A program made the position numbers and the translations under genes. Under the pieces are notes generated by a model, which was not told the DNA's origin, did no database searches, and saw only the letters and a program-made list of their open reading frames with translations. Positions 34,532 to 43,477 of a stretch of DNA of 64,000 nucleotides are shown piece after piece (position 1 is the first letter of the stretch; each line of letters begins with the position of its first letter). Origin of the DNA: an uncultured beta proteobacterium (lineage in GTDB: Bacteria > Pseudomonadota > Gammaproteobacteria > Burkholderiales > Burkholderiaceae_C); NCBI GenBank assembly GCA_903832285.1, contig CAILAY010000016.1, positions 1 to 64,000 of the forward strand. Reading direction: 5' to 3'.

Positions 34532-36769
34532 CTAGACACTTTCGGACGGCTGACGCTCAGTCGGCAGGGCCCACGCCAGAAACTCATCAGCCAGCATGGG
34601 CTTTCCTGTTAATAGTCCTTGCACCAAGTTGCATCCCTGGGATGCCAATAGGTCCATCTGAGCCTTGCTCTCGACGCCACCAGCCGTTACCTCCATGCCC
34701 ATAGCCCCCGCAATCCCTATGAAGCATTCGCAAATGGCGTTTGCGGCGGTAGACTGTGTCAGATCTCGCACAAAATTCCGGTCAATCTTCAGTCGATGAA
34801 CAGACAAAGATCCCAAGCGGGAAAGGCTGCTGTAACCCGAGCCAAAATCGTCAATCGCAATTTTTACCGCCATCTCCCTCAATTGGCTCAAACGTGAACG
34901 ACCGTCCTGAAGGTACTGCATGGCATCGGCCTCGGAAATCTCCAACTCCAGCGAGCTGGGATGAATCCCGTTTATGAGCAAAATGTGGCTAATGCGCTCG
35001 GTGAACTGCGGGTCCTGCAATTGGCGAGAGGAGATATTGACCGATAGCGAAAGGTGCGGCAAGCCACCACTTTGCCATTTCCTCAATTGCTGACATGCAG
35101 TTTCAAAAACCCAATAGCCCAAAGCAACGATGGCGCCATTCCTTTCGGCGATTGGAATGAAGGTTAAAGGCGATACATCACCAAGCAGCGGGTGCTTCCA
35201 CCGCAACAAAACTTCGCAGCCGCGCAACTTGTGCGTCCTGTCAGGCGTTACTTGGGGCTGGTACAGCAAGTACAGCTCTCGGCGCTCCAGCGCCTTCCAA
35301 ATCTCAAACCCCAGATCCGCTACTGGATGAACGGTATTGCCAGTCTCAAAGAAGCTGAACTCCAATCCGAAGCGCTTGGCACCGTACATGGCCGCGTCGG
35401 CATTCTTCAGCAGCGTTTGAACATCGTCTCCATCGACTGGATAGCGGGCACCACCGATGCTCACGCCGATGGTCAGAATCTTGCCATCGGCCAATTGAAT
35501 GGGTGCATTCAATGCATTCAACACGCTACTGGCAATGCTATAAGCATCTTCGTCGCTTACCGGACTTTGCAACAGGATGACGAACTCGTCCCCTCCCACA
35601 CGCGCCAACATATCGCTTTGGCGAACGGTGGTCTGAAGGCGCGCGCTCACCTCACGCAAAACCTGATCCCCAACCTCGTGACCAAACTCGTCGTTGATCG
35701 GTTTGAACCTATTCAGATCAATGTACATAACGCAGAAATTGGTACCGTCACGACTGGCGTTTGCGATCGCCTGAGTCAAACGGCTTTCGAGGAGGCGCCG
35801 ATTGGGAAGGCCCGTCAGTGAATCATGGTAGGCCAGATCGGCAAGCTGTTGCGCCTCGCTGTCGCGATGGGTAATGTCGACCATGGCGCTGATGTAGGAC
35901 ACAGTCGCGCCGCTTTCATTCTTGACCGCGCGAACGGTCTTCCACTCGGTGTAGATATGGCCGTTTTTCTTTCGATTGAAGAACTCACCAGTCCAACTAC
36001 CGGCATCGATCAGGTACGTCCAAAACGATCTATAGAAGTCAGTGCCTTGTCGACCTGAACTGAGCACGCGCGGATTGTCACCGACAATATCCGCACCGCT
36101 GTAACCGGTGATCTTGCTGAAAGCGGGATTGACGGAACATACCAACCCATCGGCATCGGTGATTAGCAGACCTTCCGCACAATCGCTCGACATCAGCATC
36201 AGATTCTGGTTTTCGATATCGCTCAAGTCACTTTGTACTTCAGCATTTAGCAACCAAAATATTTCCAATCGGTCAAGCTTTCGCACCGGCATAACCAGTG
36301 CGTCATAGATAATGTTGCGCTGCGTCGCGCTGTCTTTCATCACCAACTTGCGCTGCTCGAGCGCACCGGTGGCTCCAACGCCGACGAACCCGGCCAGCAG
36401 CTTTGTCACCATTTCCAAATGAGACCAATGTATGAACTGCCAGATGAACTTGCCTTTGAGTTCCGGTCCCCCCGATGCGAAGACTCGTTGGGCCCCGGGG
36501 CTGGCCCGCACAATTTCGCCCTGACTGTCCGTCACAAAGTACTGCTCAATGGTCTTGGGAATGGCGCCCAAAAGCACGTCGGCACTCTGTGTGTTTCGGC
36601 CATGAGACTGGAGCACCAGTTGGTACCGCTGTTGCAGCAGCGTCTGCTGTTCCATCAAATCGCGTAGATCTTGAGCGTAGATGAATAGCTGCCGCTGAAG
36701 CGCATCCAGGTTTCGTCGCGGCAATGCGGCCTTGACTGCAACAGCGGCGGTTGCGGCGGCGGTGTTCAT
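34532..36769 (-). CDS. PAS-GGDEF-EAL protein
   Basis: 745 aa; intact ARVGGDEF with RQSD I-site; EAL domain with EVL signature and IDDFGSGYSSL. Confidence 0.92.
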   Translation of the reverse strand: MNTAAATAAVAVKAALPRRNLDALQRQLFIYAQDLRDLMEQQTLLQQRYQLVLQSHGRNTQSADVLLGAIPKTIEQYFVTDSQGEIVRASPGAQRVFASGGPELKGKFIWQFIHWSHLEMVTKLLAGFVGVGATGALEQRKLVMKDSATQRNIIYDALVMPVRKLDRLEIFWLLNAEVQSDLSDIENQNLMLMSSDCAEGLLITDADGLVCSVNPAFSKITGYSGADIVGDNPRVLSSGRQGTDFYRSFWTYLIDAGSWTGEFFNRKKNGHIYTEWKTVRAVKNESGATVSYISAMVDITHRDSEAQQLADLAYHDSLTGLPNRRLLESRLTQAIANASRDGTNFCVMYIDLNRFKPINDEFGHEVGDQVLREVSARLQTTVRQSDMLARVGGDEFVILLQSPVSDEDAYSIASSVLNALNAPIQLADGKILTIGVSIGGARYPVDGDDVQTLLKNADAAMYGAKRFGLEFSFFETGNTVHPVADLGFEIWKALERRELYLLYQPQVTPDRTHKLRGCEVLLRWKHPLLGDVSPLTFIPIAERNGAIVALGYWVFETACQQLRKWQSGGLPHLSLSVNISSRQLQDPQFTERISHILLINGIHPSSLELEISEADAMQYLQDGRSRLSQLREMAVKIAIDDFGSGYSSLSRLGSLSVHRLKIDRNFVRDLTQSTAANAICECFIGIAGAMGMEVTAGGVESKAQMDLLASQGCNLVQGLLTGKPMLADEFLAWALPTERQPSESV

Positions 36770-37128
36770 GACATTTTGTCCCGGACCCAGCCCACAACTT
36801 CGAGCGGGCTGAAGGGTTTGGTGAAGTAGGCATCAGCGCCGCGTTGTCTCGCTGCGTCACCGTCCGCGACTTGTCCCCGTGCGGTAATCATGGCGACCGC
36901 CGTGTCATGGGTTAGCGGATCACCTTTGATTTGTTCAAGCACCTGAAGACCATCCATTTCCCCCGGCATCATGACGTCAAGCAGCACGATCTTGGGCGAA
37001 TGCCGTCGCACCATGTCGAGCGCGGTCGCGCCATCTTCCGCTTCCAGCAATTCAATGCCCTTGCCAAGCGTGATTGCCAGCAGGCGGCGTATGTCCGGGT
37101 GATCGTCAACGATGAGGATTTTGGTCAT
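36766..37128 (-). CDS. Single-domain response regulator (REC)
   Basis: ILIVDDHPDIRRLLAITLGK, VLLDVMMPGEMDG, FTKPFSP. Confidence 0.92.
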   Translation of the reverse strand: MTKILIVDDHPDIRRLLAITLGKGIELLEAEDGATALDMVRRHSPKIVLLDVMMPGEMDGLQVLEQIKGDPLTHDTAVAMITARGQVADGDAARQRGADAYFTKPFSPLEVVGWVRDKMS

Positions 37129-37299
37129 GATGATTCTCCAAAGTATTTTTCATAGAAATGAAAATTTTGTAGATAGTCGATTCGGTATCGCCGTTCTGGT
37201 CTGATCAGGATGGAACGACCCTCTCTGCGCAGATTGGTACCGGGCACAATCGACCCGTGTTTGCAGCAGACGCGGCGTCGCCCTTTTTCGCAGCTGTGA

Positions 37300-38793
37300 T
37301 TAAGGGCCATCATCCAACTCCATTACGCTGTTGAAGTCTGGGTGTTGGCGGTAAGGGGGTGGCAGTCGTTCGTCTGGGCGTGCCATCGCAAATTGCAATA
37401 TCGGCGACTTGTATTGCATCTCGGATCTGGCGATACGCAGCAGTTGCTCAAAGTCCCTGCCATCTTTCGGGTATCGGGCAAGTCCCACACTGACGGAAGT
37501 GACGCTGATGGTCCCTATTGACAGGCTGAACGGTTCGGTGAAGGCGTGGCGTACCATATCTGTGCCGCTATCGTTGTCGGCATCGGCGGGGTCATTTGGC
37601 AAGAGCACCAGAAAGTTCCCGCCCCCCACGCGTGCCACGGTGGTGTCCGGGGGCATCCGGTCCTGCAGCCGCTTGCCACCTGCCTGTAGGAGTTGGTCGG
37701 CTTGCTCATGTCCCAACTCCCGGGCTAGTTCGTCAAATCGCTCCAAAGCGATCCACAATACGGAAACGTTGATGTTTTCTCGGTTCGCGTTGGACAAGGC
37801 CCGCATCAATCGAATCTCGAATAGGCGCCGATTGGCCAGTCCCGTGAGAAGATCAGTGTAAGAGTTCAGGCTGTAGTGCTTGTCTTCGTCAGCGCCCTTT
37901 GACAAGTCGGCACAAGCGGCGATATAGGTGATCGTCTCCCCCAGCGAGTCTTTGACCGCCTTGACAGTAGCCCATTCAAAATATATTTGACCGTTCTTGC
38001 GGCGGTTGAATAGCTCCCCGGTCCAACTGCCATTCTGCTGCAACTGGCTCCAGAAGCTGCGATAGAAAGGGGGATCCTGCAGCCCGGAACTGAGCATGCG
38101 TGGGTTTTGCCCAATGACCTCGGCGGCGCTATATCCAGTGATGCGGGTAAAGGCGGGGTTAACGGCTCGTATGCGGACGTCCGCATTGGTGATCAGCAGC
38201 GCCTCTTTGGCATCGCCAAAAATGGGAAATGCTTTTTCGAAGTCCAGCGTCTCGGAACCTCTGCCCACTGGGTTACCGAAAAGCCAATAGAGTTCCATGC
38301 CCACCATCAGGACCAGAACCTCGTAGCCCTGGTCGCCCGATGCCGGGTCGCCGGCGCACAGGAATAGTCGGTCCTGACGGATGAAGCCGTTTGCGCGGCA
38401 GTCGGAGAAGCTTTGAATGATCTCTTTGATCCGATCGCGCTCGTAGTAGGGCATCAACTGCTGCAGAGGCAGAAAATTTAGGGGTCTGCCTGGCTGGGAC
38501 AGCGTCATTGCTGCATCCGGACTGACCTGCATGATCAGTCCGTCTTTATCGGTCACAAGGTACAGGCTGATTGACTTTAGCAGGCTGCTCAACAGCATGT
38601 CAGCATCCTGCTCACCACGACCAAAAAACTGAAGTACTTTTTGGTGGCGCTGAAGCAATCTGCTTTGCATCGCCAGCAGTTCCTGCAGATCCTGGGCATA
38701 GCGGAATAGCTGCGGCCTCTGGTCCAAGGGTTCGAAATGATCGACGTTGATGGGAATTCCGATGGCGGATTCACCCGCAGCTCGGGTTCCCAT
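37300..38793 (-). CDS. PAS-GGDEF protein with degenerate GGDEF (GGGNF), no EAL
   Basis: N-terminal region paralogous to 34532..36769; TVARVGGGNFLVLLPN. A start further upstream (to 38829) is possible. Confidence 0.87.
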   Translation of the reverse strand: MGTRAAGESAIGIPINVDHFEPLDQRPQLFRYAQDLQELLAMQSRLLQRHQKVLQFFGRGEQDADMLLSSLLKSISLYLVTDKDGLIMQVSPDAAMTLSQPGRPLNFLPLQQLMPYYERDRIKEIIQSFSDCRANGFIRQDRLFLCAGDPASGDQGYEVLVLMVGMELYWLFGNPVGRGSETLDFEKAFPIFGDAKEALLITNADVRIRAVNPAFTRITGYSAAEVIGQNPRMLSSGLQDPPFYRSFWSQLQQNGSWTGELFNRRKNGQIYFEWATVKAVKDSLGETITYIAACADLSKGADEDKHYSLNSYTDLLTGLANRRLFEIRLMRALSNANRENINVSVLWIALERFDELARELGHEQADQLLQAGGKRLQDRMPPDTTVARVGGGNFLVLLPNDPADADNDSGTDMVRHAFTEPFSLSIGTISVTSVSVGLARYPKDGRDFEQLLRIARSEMQYKSPILQFAMARPDERLPPPYRQHPDFNSVMELDDGP

Positions 38794-38804
38794 TGAAAGT
38801 TGGT

Positions 38805-39167
38805 TCACTTCACCTTCTCCCGCACCCACGACACCACTTCAAGTGGGCTGAAGGGCTTAATAAAGTAGGCGTCGGCTCCAAGTTTGCGCGCTGCGTCACC
38901 ATCAGCGGCCTGCCCCCGCGCGGTAACCATGGCGACCAAAACTCCTCGGTTGAGTGGATCGTTCTTAATCTTCTCCAGTACCTGCAGGCCGTTTATTTCG
39001 CCAGGCATCATGACATCGAGCAGCACCACTTGGGGACGGTGTCGTCGCACCACTTCCAGCGCACTCGCTCCGTCTTCCGCCTCCAGTAATTCATACTCCT
39101 TGCCGAGTGTGATTGCCAGTAGGCGGCGTACGTCCGAGTGGTCATCAACGATGAGAACTTTGGTCAT
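38805..39167 (-). CDS. Single-domain response regulator (REC), paralogue of 36766..37128
   Basis: VLIVDDHSDVRRLLAITLGKEYELLEAEDGASAL, VLLDVMMPGEINGLQVLE. Confidence 0.92.
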   Translation of the reverse strand: MTKVLIVDDHSDVRRLLAITLGKEYELLEAEDGASALEVVRRHRPQVVLLDVMMPGEINGLQVLEKIKNDPLNRGVLVAMVTARGQAADGDAARKLGADAYFIKPFSPLEVVSWVREKVK

Positions 39168-40314
39168 GGTGACGGGCTCCAGTGTTTGCGTGATTTTTCG
39201 GAGACATGAGCTGGGCCATGTCCGCGGCGTAGGCTTGTGCCTGCAACGTGTAGCGGCATTCAGAGCAGGAGGCGCGACTGCGTTCGTGATCCGGCAGGCC
39301 CGTCGCCAGCGTGAGCGTGAAAGACTCCACCTGCCGTTCCTGAGCTTCGGCGGTGGAAGAATTTGGCATGTACTCCAGCTTCAGTTGTCCGGAATGTAGC
39401 TCAATGATGCGACGACAGATCGCCTGATGTATGACCTGCTCCCGGGGTGAAACCAACTTGTCGTTAGTGCTCACTCGGTCTTCGTCATGCGCTACGGCGT
39501 TGGCACGCGCGAAGCTGCTTGTGCCCACGACGACATGTCCTGTGATGACGATGAAATCCCCAAGCTGCCGCAAGCCGATCTCGATCTTGCTGGTGGCTGG
39601 TGCACTTCGTCCCAGGTTCTCAAGCAGTACTCGCAATGCCTTGTTCAACCACGCTCCGTGACCATAAACCATGCCACGTGGCATGCCCAGCGGGTTGAAG
39701 AAATATTGAACTCCCGGGGGCGCCGCCAAGCTTGGAAGGAGGTGTTGAAGTACATCAACCAAGTTCAATCGTTCATCGAGAAAGATGTGGTCGCGCTGTT
39801 TCAGCAACCAAAGGTTGGATATCATTTGCAGCGTGTGGTCAATCTCACCGCACGCGACTGCGATGGTTTCGTTCTCGGGCGCTGCTTCCTTCAAGTTATT
39901 CACCAAGACGCGCAACTCGGACATTAACCCGTCGGCGAGCAGTAGCGCGCTGCTGCTGGTCGCATTAGTGTCGGCAAAAGGTGTCCCCGCAGACGCCACC
40001 GGCGCCGCACTGGGGGAAATAAACACTGCGTAGTTCTGTGGTCCGTTTCTGCACAACCAGGCCTTCGCCCATTTCTTCGGTTGGTTGAAGGCACCCAGAC
40101 ATAAGTCGACCCGCGTAGGCACAAGTGCACCAGTCTTCGCTTCCTGTTCTACCAGATGTTTGAGGGCGGTTCGCACGGCCTCACCTTCTTGCATCCAGAA
40201 GTCTGCGGCGCGGTTATGCGTCAGAATTTCCCCATGGCCGTCCAGCAAGATGACTCCCTCTGTCATTTCCTGCAACATCGGCATGTCAAAGTTCAGGAGC
40301 AGGTTCAGATTCAT
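39145..40314 (-). CDS. PAS-like sensor with HATPase-like region, degenerate histidine kinase (pseudokinase candidate)
   Basis: MNLNLLLNFDMPMLQEMTEGVILLDGHGEILTHNRAA; GLMSELRVLVNNL in the H-box position; C-terminal CSECRY. Confidence 0.75.
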   Translation of the reverse strand: MNLNLLLNFDMPMLQEMTEGVILLDGHGEILTHNRAADFWMQEGEAVRTALKHLVEQEAKTGALVPTRVDLCLGAFNQPKKWAKAWLCRNGPQNYAVFISPSAAPVASAGTPFADTNATSSSALLLADGLMSELRVLVNNLKEAAPENETIAVACGEIDHTLQMISNLWLLKQRDHIFLDERLNLVDVLQHLLPSLAAPPGVQYFFNPLGMPRGMVYGHGAWLNKALRVLLENLGRSAPATSKIEIGLRQLGDFIVITGHVVVGTSSFARANAVAHDEDRVSTNDKLVSPREQVIHQAICRRIIELHSGQLKLEYMPNSSTAEAQERQVESFTLTLATGLPDHERSRASCSECRYTLQAQAYAADMAQLMSPKNHANTGARHHDQSSHR

Positions 40315-40912
40315 TGTGCTTGCGCAGCGACCGGTGAGCGATGGCGGTGGCTCTGGCCAACAAGCGATCGAATGGAATTGGTTTGGGAAATAGCTCGACG
40401 CTCGAGGGGACTCCACCACGCCTTTTGATCTCGGTCTCATCCAAGCCGGTCACGACGACGATGCAGACGCCGGGGGCCATCTCGGGCTGACGAAACAGTA
40501 CGCGCAGCATGTTGAACCCATCCATTCCTGGCATTTGCAGGTCGGTTATCAGCAAATCTGGACGGCGTCGGCCCACCTCAAGTAGAGCGGCGACCGCGTT
40601 GTCAACCAGCGCGACCTCGGGGTGCATTGGCCATGACGCCAGATTGGCCTGGTAAAGCCGCAACAGTTGCAAATCGTCCTCTACGACGAGCACCCTGAAC
40701 GGTGGCGGTGTGGTGGACAGACCCGCATGCCCGACGACGGTCGGCCTTCTTTGTAACAGCGCGTCGACCGAGTCGCGAAACACCCGGCGATGCCCACCTG
40801 GAGTCTTCCATGCCTGCAGCCTCCCGCTTTCAACCCACAATTGCACTGTGCTGACCGACATTCCCAGCAAATGAGCCGCTTCACGAGTTGTGCAGAAGGT
40901 CTTCTGAGTCAT
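40286..40912 (-). CDS. Response regulator with N-terminal excisionase/MerR-like HTH and C-terminal REC (copy B)
   Basis: FCTTREAAHLLGMSVSTVQLWVESGRLQAWKTPGGHRRVFRDSVDALL + LLITDLQMPGMDG. Confidence 0.9.
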   Translation of the reverse strand: MTQKTFCTTREAAHLLGMSVSTVQLWVESGRLQAWKTPGGHRRVFRDSVDALLQRRPTVVGHAGLSTTPPPFRVLVVEDDLQLLRLYQANLASWPMHPEVALVDNAVAALLEVGRRRPDLLITDLQMPGMDGFNMLRVLFRQPEMAPGVCIVVVTGLDETEIKRRGGVPSSVELFPKPIPFDRLLARATAIAHRSLRKHNESEPAPEL

Positions 40913-41240
40913 GATGTGTGGCCTATATTTTCGCGTTTATCTGACTTTATTATTAAATATTAACATATAAATGTTGTTTAATGTATTTTTAAATCTAATT
41001 TAATCATTTTATTTGTAATTTTAGCAAATCGACAAAGAAGGCAAGCGCCAGGATGCATGCGGTAGAAGATCCTGGTCGTGGGACACCGGCTTCGGTGGTT
41101 GCAGTGAAATGGCTTGAGGCGGCGCTATTTGCACCCGCTTCAAGCTATAGACGGTGACAGGCTGAACGCGACGGTCCGTTGCGTCCCTTGGGTCATGCCG
41201 TGTAGTCCACCTGCGTCCCGGGTATCCCTGTTATTGCGTC

Positions 41241-43445
41241 CTACTCACCCAACGCCATAGGGATGCATAAGGTCACGCCGGTGCCAACTCCGAACGTGCT
41301 AACAAGCGTCAGCTTTCCACCGTGCAGATCGATGATCTCCTTGACTAGGCTCATCCCCAGTCCAGTGCCTGGCACCTTGCCCGAAGTGTTGGCGCGATAA
41401 AAGCGCTCACCCACGCGGCCCAATTGCTCCTGTGTCAGCCCGAGTCCCTGATCGACCACACTGATGCAGACCATTGGCCCTTCACGCGCCCACTCTGACT
41501 CAGCCACGTGTGGTGATGGGCGCTCTTCAACGCTAATGCGCACGGTAGTTCCCGCAAGTGAATACTTGTATGCGTTGGACAGCACATTCAGGATGGCTTG
41601 CTGAAGCTTCATGCGGTCTGCGCGAACGTACAGTGGCGCCGCTGGCATGACCAACTCCGGCGCAAATCGATCCTTTGGCAGGCTGAATTCACGGATCACT
41701 TCAGCCACCAGATCCTGAACCTGAGTGGCCTTGAAATCAAAGTCCTTGCCGCGACGAGACTCGATCCGTGCAAGATCCAGTAATTCGTTCAGAATAGCCG
41801 CCATCAATTCGGATTGCTTGAAAATGATGGACAGAAATTCCTTCCGGTCCGCCTCGGGCAGGTCCTGCGTCAACAGCACTTCAGAAAAACCGTAGATGCT
41901 GGCCATTGGAGTGCGCAATTCGTGCGCAGCCGTGGACAGAAACTCGCTTTTCAACTGTTCGACTTCCGTCTCTCGCGTCACGTCGCGCAGGTACAAAATC
42001 TGAGAGACGCTTTCCAGATCCGATTCGCGAAAACAGACTTCGAGCACCCGATTTTCGGGACCGTTTAATTCGATGCGCGGCGGTTGTTCATCACTGGCAG
42101 CGAGCATTGCACGCAGAGCTGTCATGCCGGGAAACTCTGCATGGGGCAGGCAGATTTTTGACATGAACTGCGCAAACTCAGCTTCGTCAAGGCCCAGCAC
42201 CTGCTCCTCCCCCAAGCCCGTCATGCGGGTAAATGCCGGGCTGGCGTACTTGACGCGGTGCGCACCGTCGAAAGAAACAAATCCGTCTGGACTCAGCATG
42301 AATATCGTCTGAAGTTGCTGTGCATGCTCACGAGCCAGTGCCTCGGCCAACTTGAGGCCTGAGACATCGATTCGGTTGCCAACGATATGGCCGCTTGGCG
42401 TGCGGTGCTCAACGATCAACAACCAACGGCCGTCATTCAGGCGCTGCTCAAGGACATCACCATTGGCCTGCTGGTGTTGCGCCACGCGTTCACGGACCCA
42501 GGTCTCGACACGGCCTGTTGCCGCGCTGTACTGTCCGCGCTCGGCCCCAATGCGAACGATCTCCTCAAAAGTCGCGCCAGAAACAATTAGGTCGCGGCTA
42601 GTTTCATAGAAACGTAGGTAGGCCTCGTTGCAGAGTACAAGCCGGTCATCTTTATCGTATAGGGTAAAGCCATGGGTGATGCAACTCACTGCCTCTCGCA
42701 GCAGATTGCCGGAATTCTCGGCGTCCTGAAGCGCCTGCTGGCGCAGCAGATTCTCATTGCGCAGCAGCACTTGGCCTTCGCCGAGTTGTTGCGCCATGAG
42801 GTTGAACGCCTGAGCAGTTTGTGCCAGTTCGTCGTCGCCCTGAACCGGCACCCGATCGCCGAAATCACCCGCTGCATAGCGCTGGCTCGCCCTGCGCAGG
42901 GCGACCAATTGACGTGTCAGGTAAGTGCCAAGCAGCCAAGAGAACAGGGCCACCAAGCCAATCTCCAAAGCTGCTACACCGGCGGCCCACCGCTGGCTCG
43001 AAACCAGCAGCACCCTGAGCGGATCCACTGATACGCCCATGCGCACCTCACCGTAGCGAATCCCGCCCGCCAGCACCGGCGTAGAGCGATCGAAGACGCC
43101 ATCGACAACCTGATCGATTCGGGTTTCGGGGTGGAACGGACGTAACAGCACCGCGGGGTCTCCGCGCTGCGCCAACACGGTGCCTCGGGCATCCAGCAGT
43201 CGCACGTATTCGATTTGACCCGAGGACATGACCTCTGCGGCCAAGCTGTCCAAGGTTGCAAGATCCTGCGAAATCACGGCATCCTTGGCGGCTGCGACAA
43301 ACAACCTGGAGCCGAGTTCCAAGCGGCGCGCGAGTTCGGCCTCATTCGAATCTCGCAGAGTGGCCAAGGCACTGCCGATCAGCACCGCAAGCAAGCCTAC
43401 TTCGATCACTGCCACGCCGAAAATAGTTTTGGTGCGAAAACGCAT
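41241..43445 (-). CDS. HAMP-PAS sensor histidine kinase
   Basis: 734 aa; two TM segments flanking a periplasmic domain; HAMP; LKSEFLSTAAHELRTPMASIYGFSEVLL; GTGLGMSLVKEI. Confidence 0.92.
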   Translation of the reverse strand: MRFRTKTIFGVAVIEVGLLAVLIGSALATLRDSNEAELARRLELGSRLFVAAAKDAVISQDLATLDSLAAEVMSSGQIEYVRLLDARGTVLAQRGDPAVLLRPFHPETRIDQVVDGVFDRSTPVLAGGIRYGEVRMGVSVDPLRVLLVSSQRWAAGVAALEIGLVALFSWLLGTYLTRQLVALRRASQRYAAGDFGDRVPVQGDDELAQTAQAFNLMAQQLGEGQVLLRNENLLRQQALQDAENSGNLLREAVSCITHGFTLYDKDDRLVLCNEAYLRFYETSRDLIVSGATFEEIVRIGAERGQYSAATGRVETWVRERVAQHQQANGDVLEQRLNDGRWLLIVEHRTPSGHIVGNRIDVSGLKLAEALAREHAQQLQTIFMLSPDGFVSFDGAHRVKYASPAFTRMTGLGEEQVLGLDEAEFAQFMSKICLPHAEFPGMTALRAMLAASDEQPPRIELNGPENRVLEVCFRESDLESVSQILYLRDVTRETEVEQLKSEFLSTAAHELRTPMASIYGFSEVLLTQDLPEADRKEFLSIIFKQSELMAAILNELLDLARIESRRGKDFDFKATQVQDLVAEVIREFSLPKDRFAPELVMPAAPLYVRADRMKLQQAILNVLSNAYKYSLAGTTVRISVEERPSPHVAESEWAREGPMVCISVVDQGLGLTQEQLGRVGERFYRANTSGKVPGTGLGMSLVKEIIDLHGGKLTLVSTFGVGTGVTLCIPMALGE

Positions 43446-43477
43446 CGCTCAACCCCTCCATTCTTGTGATGGTCGCA

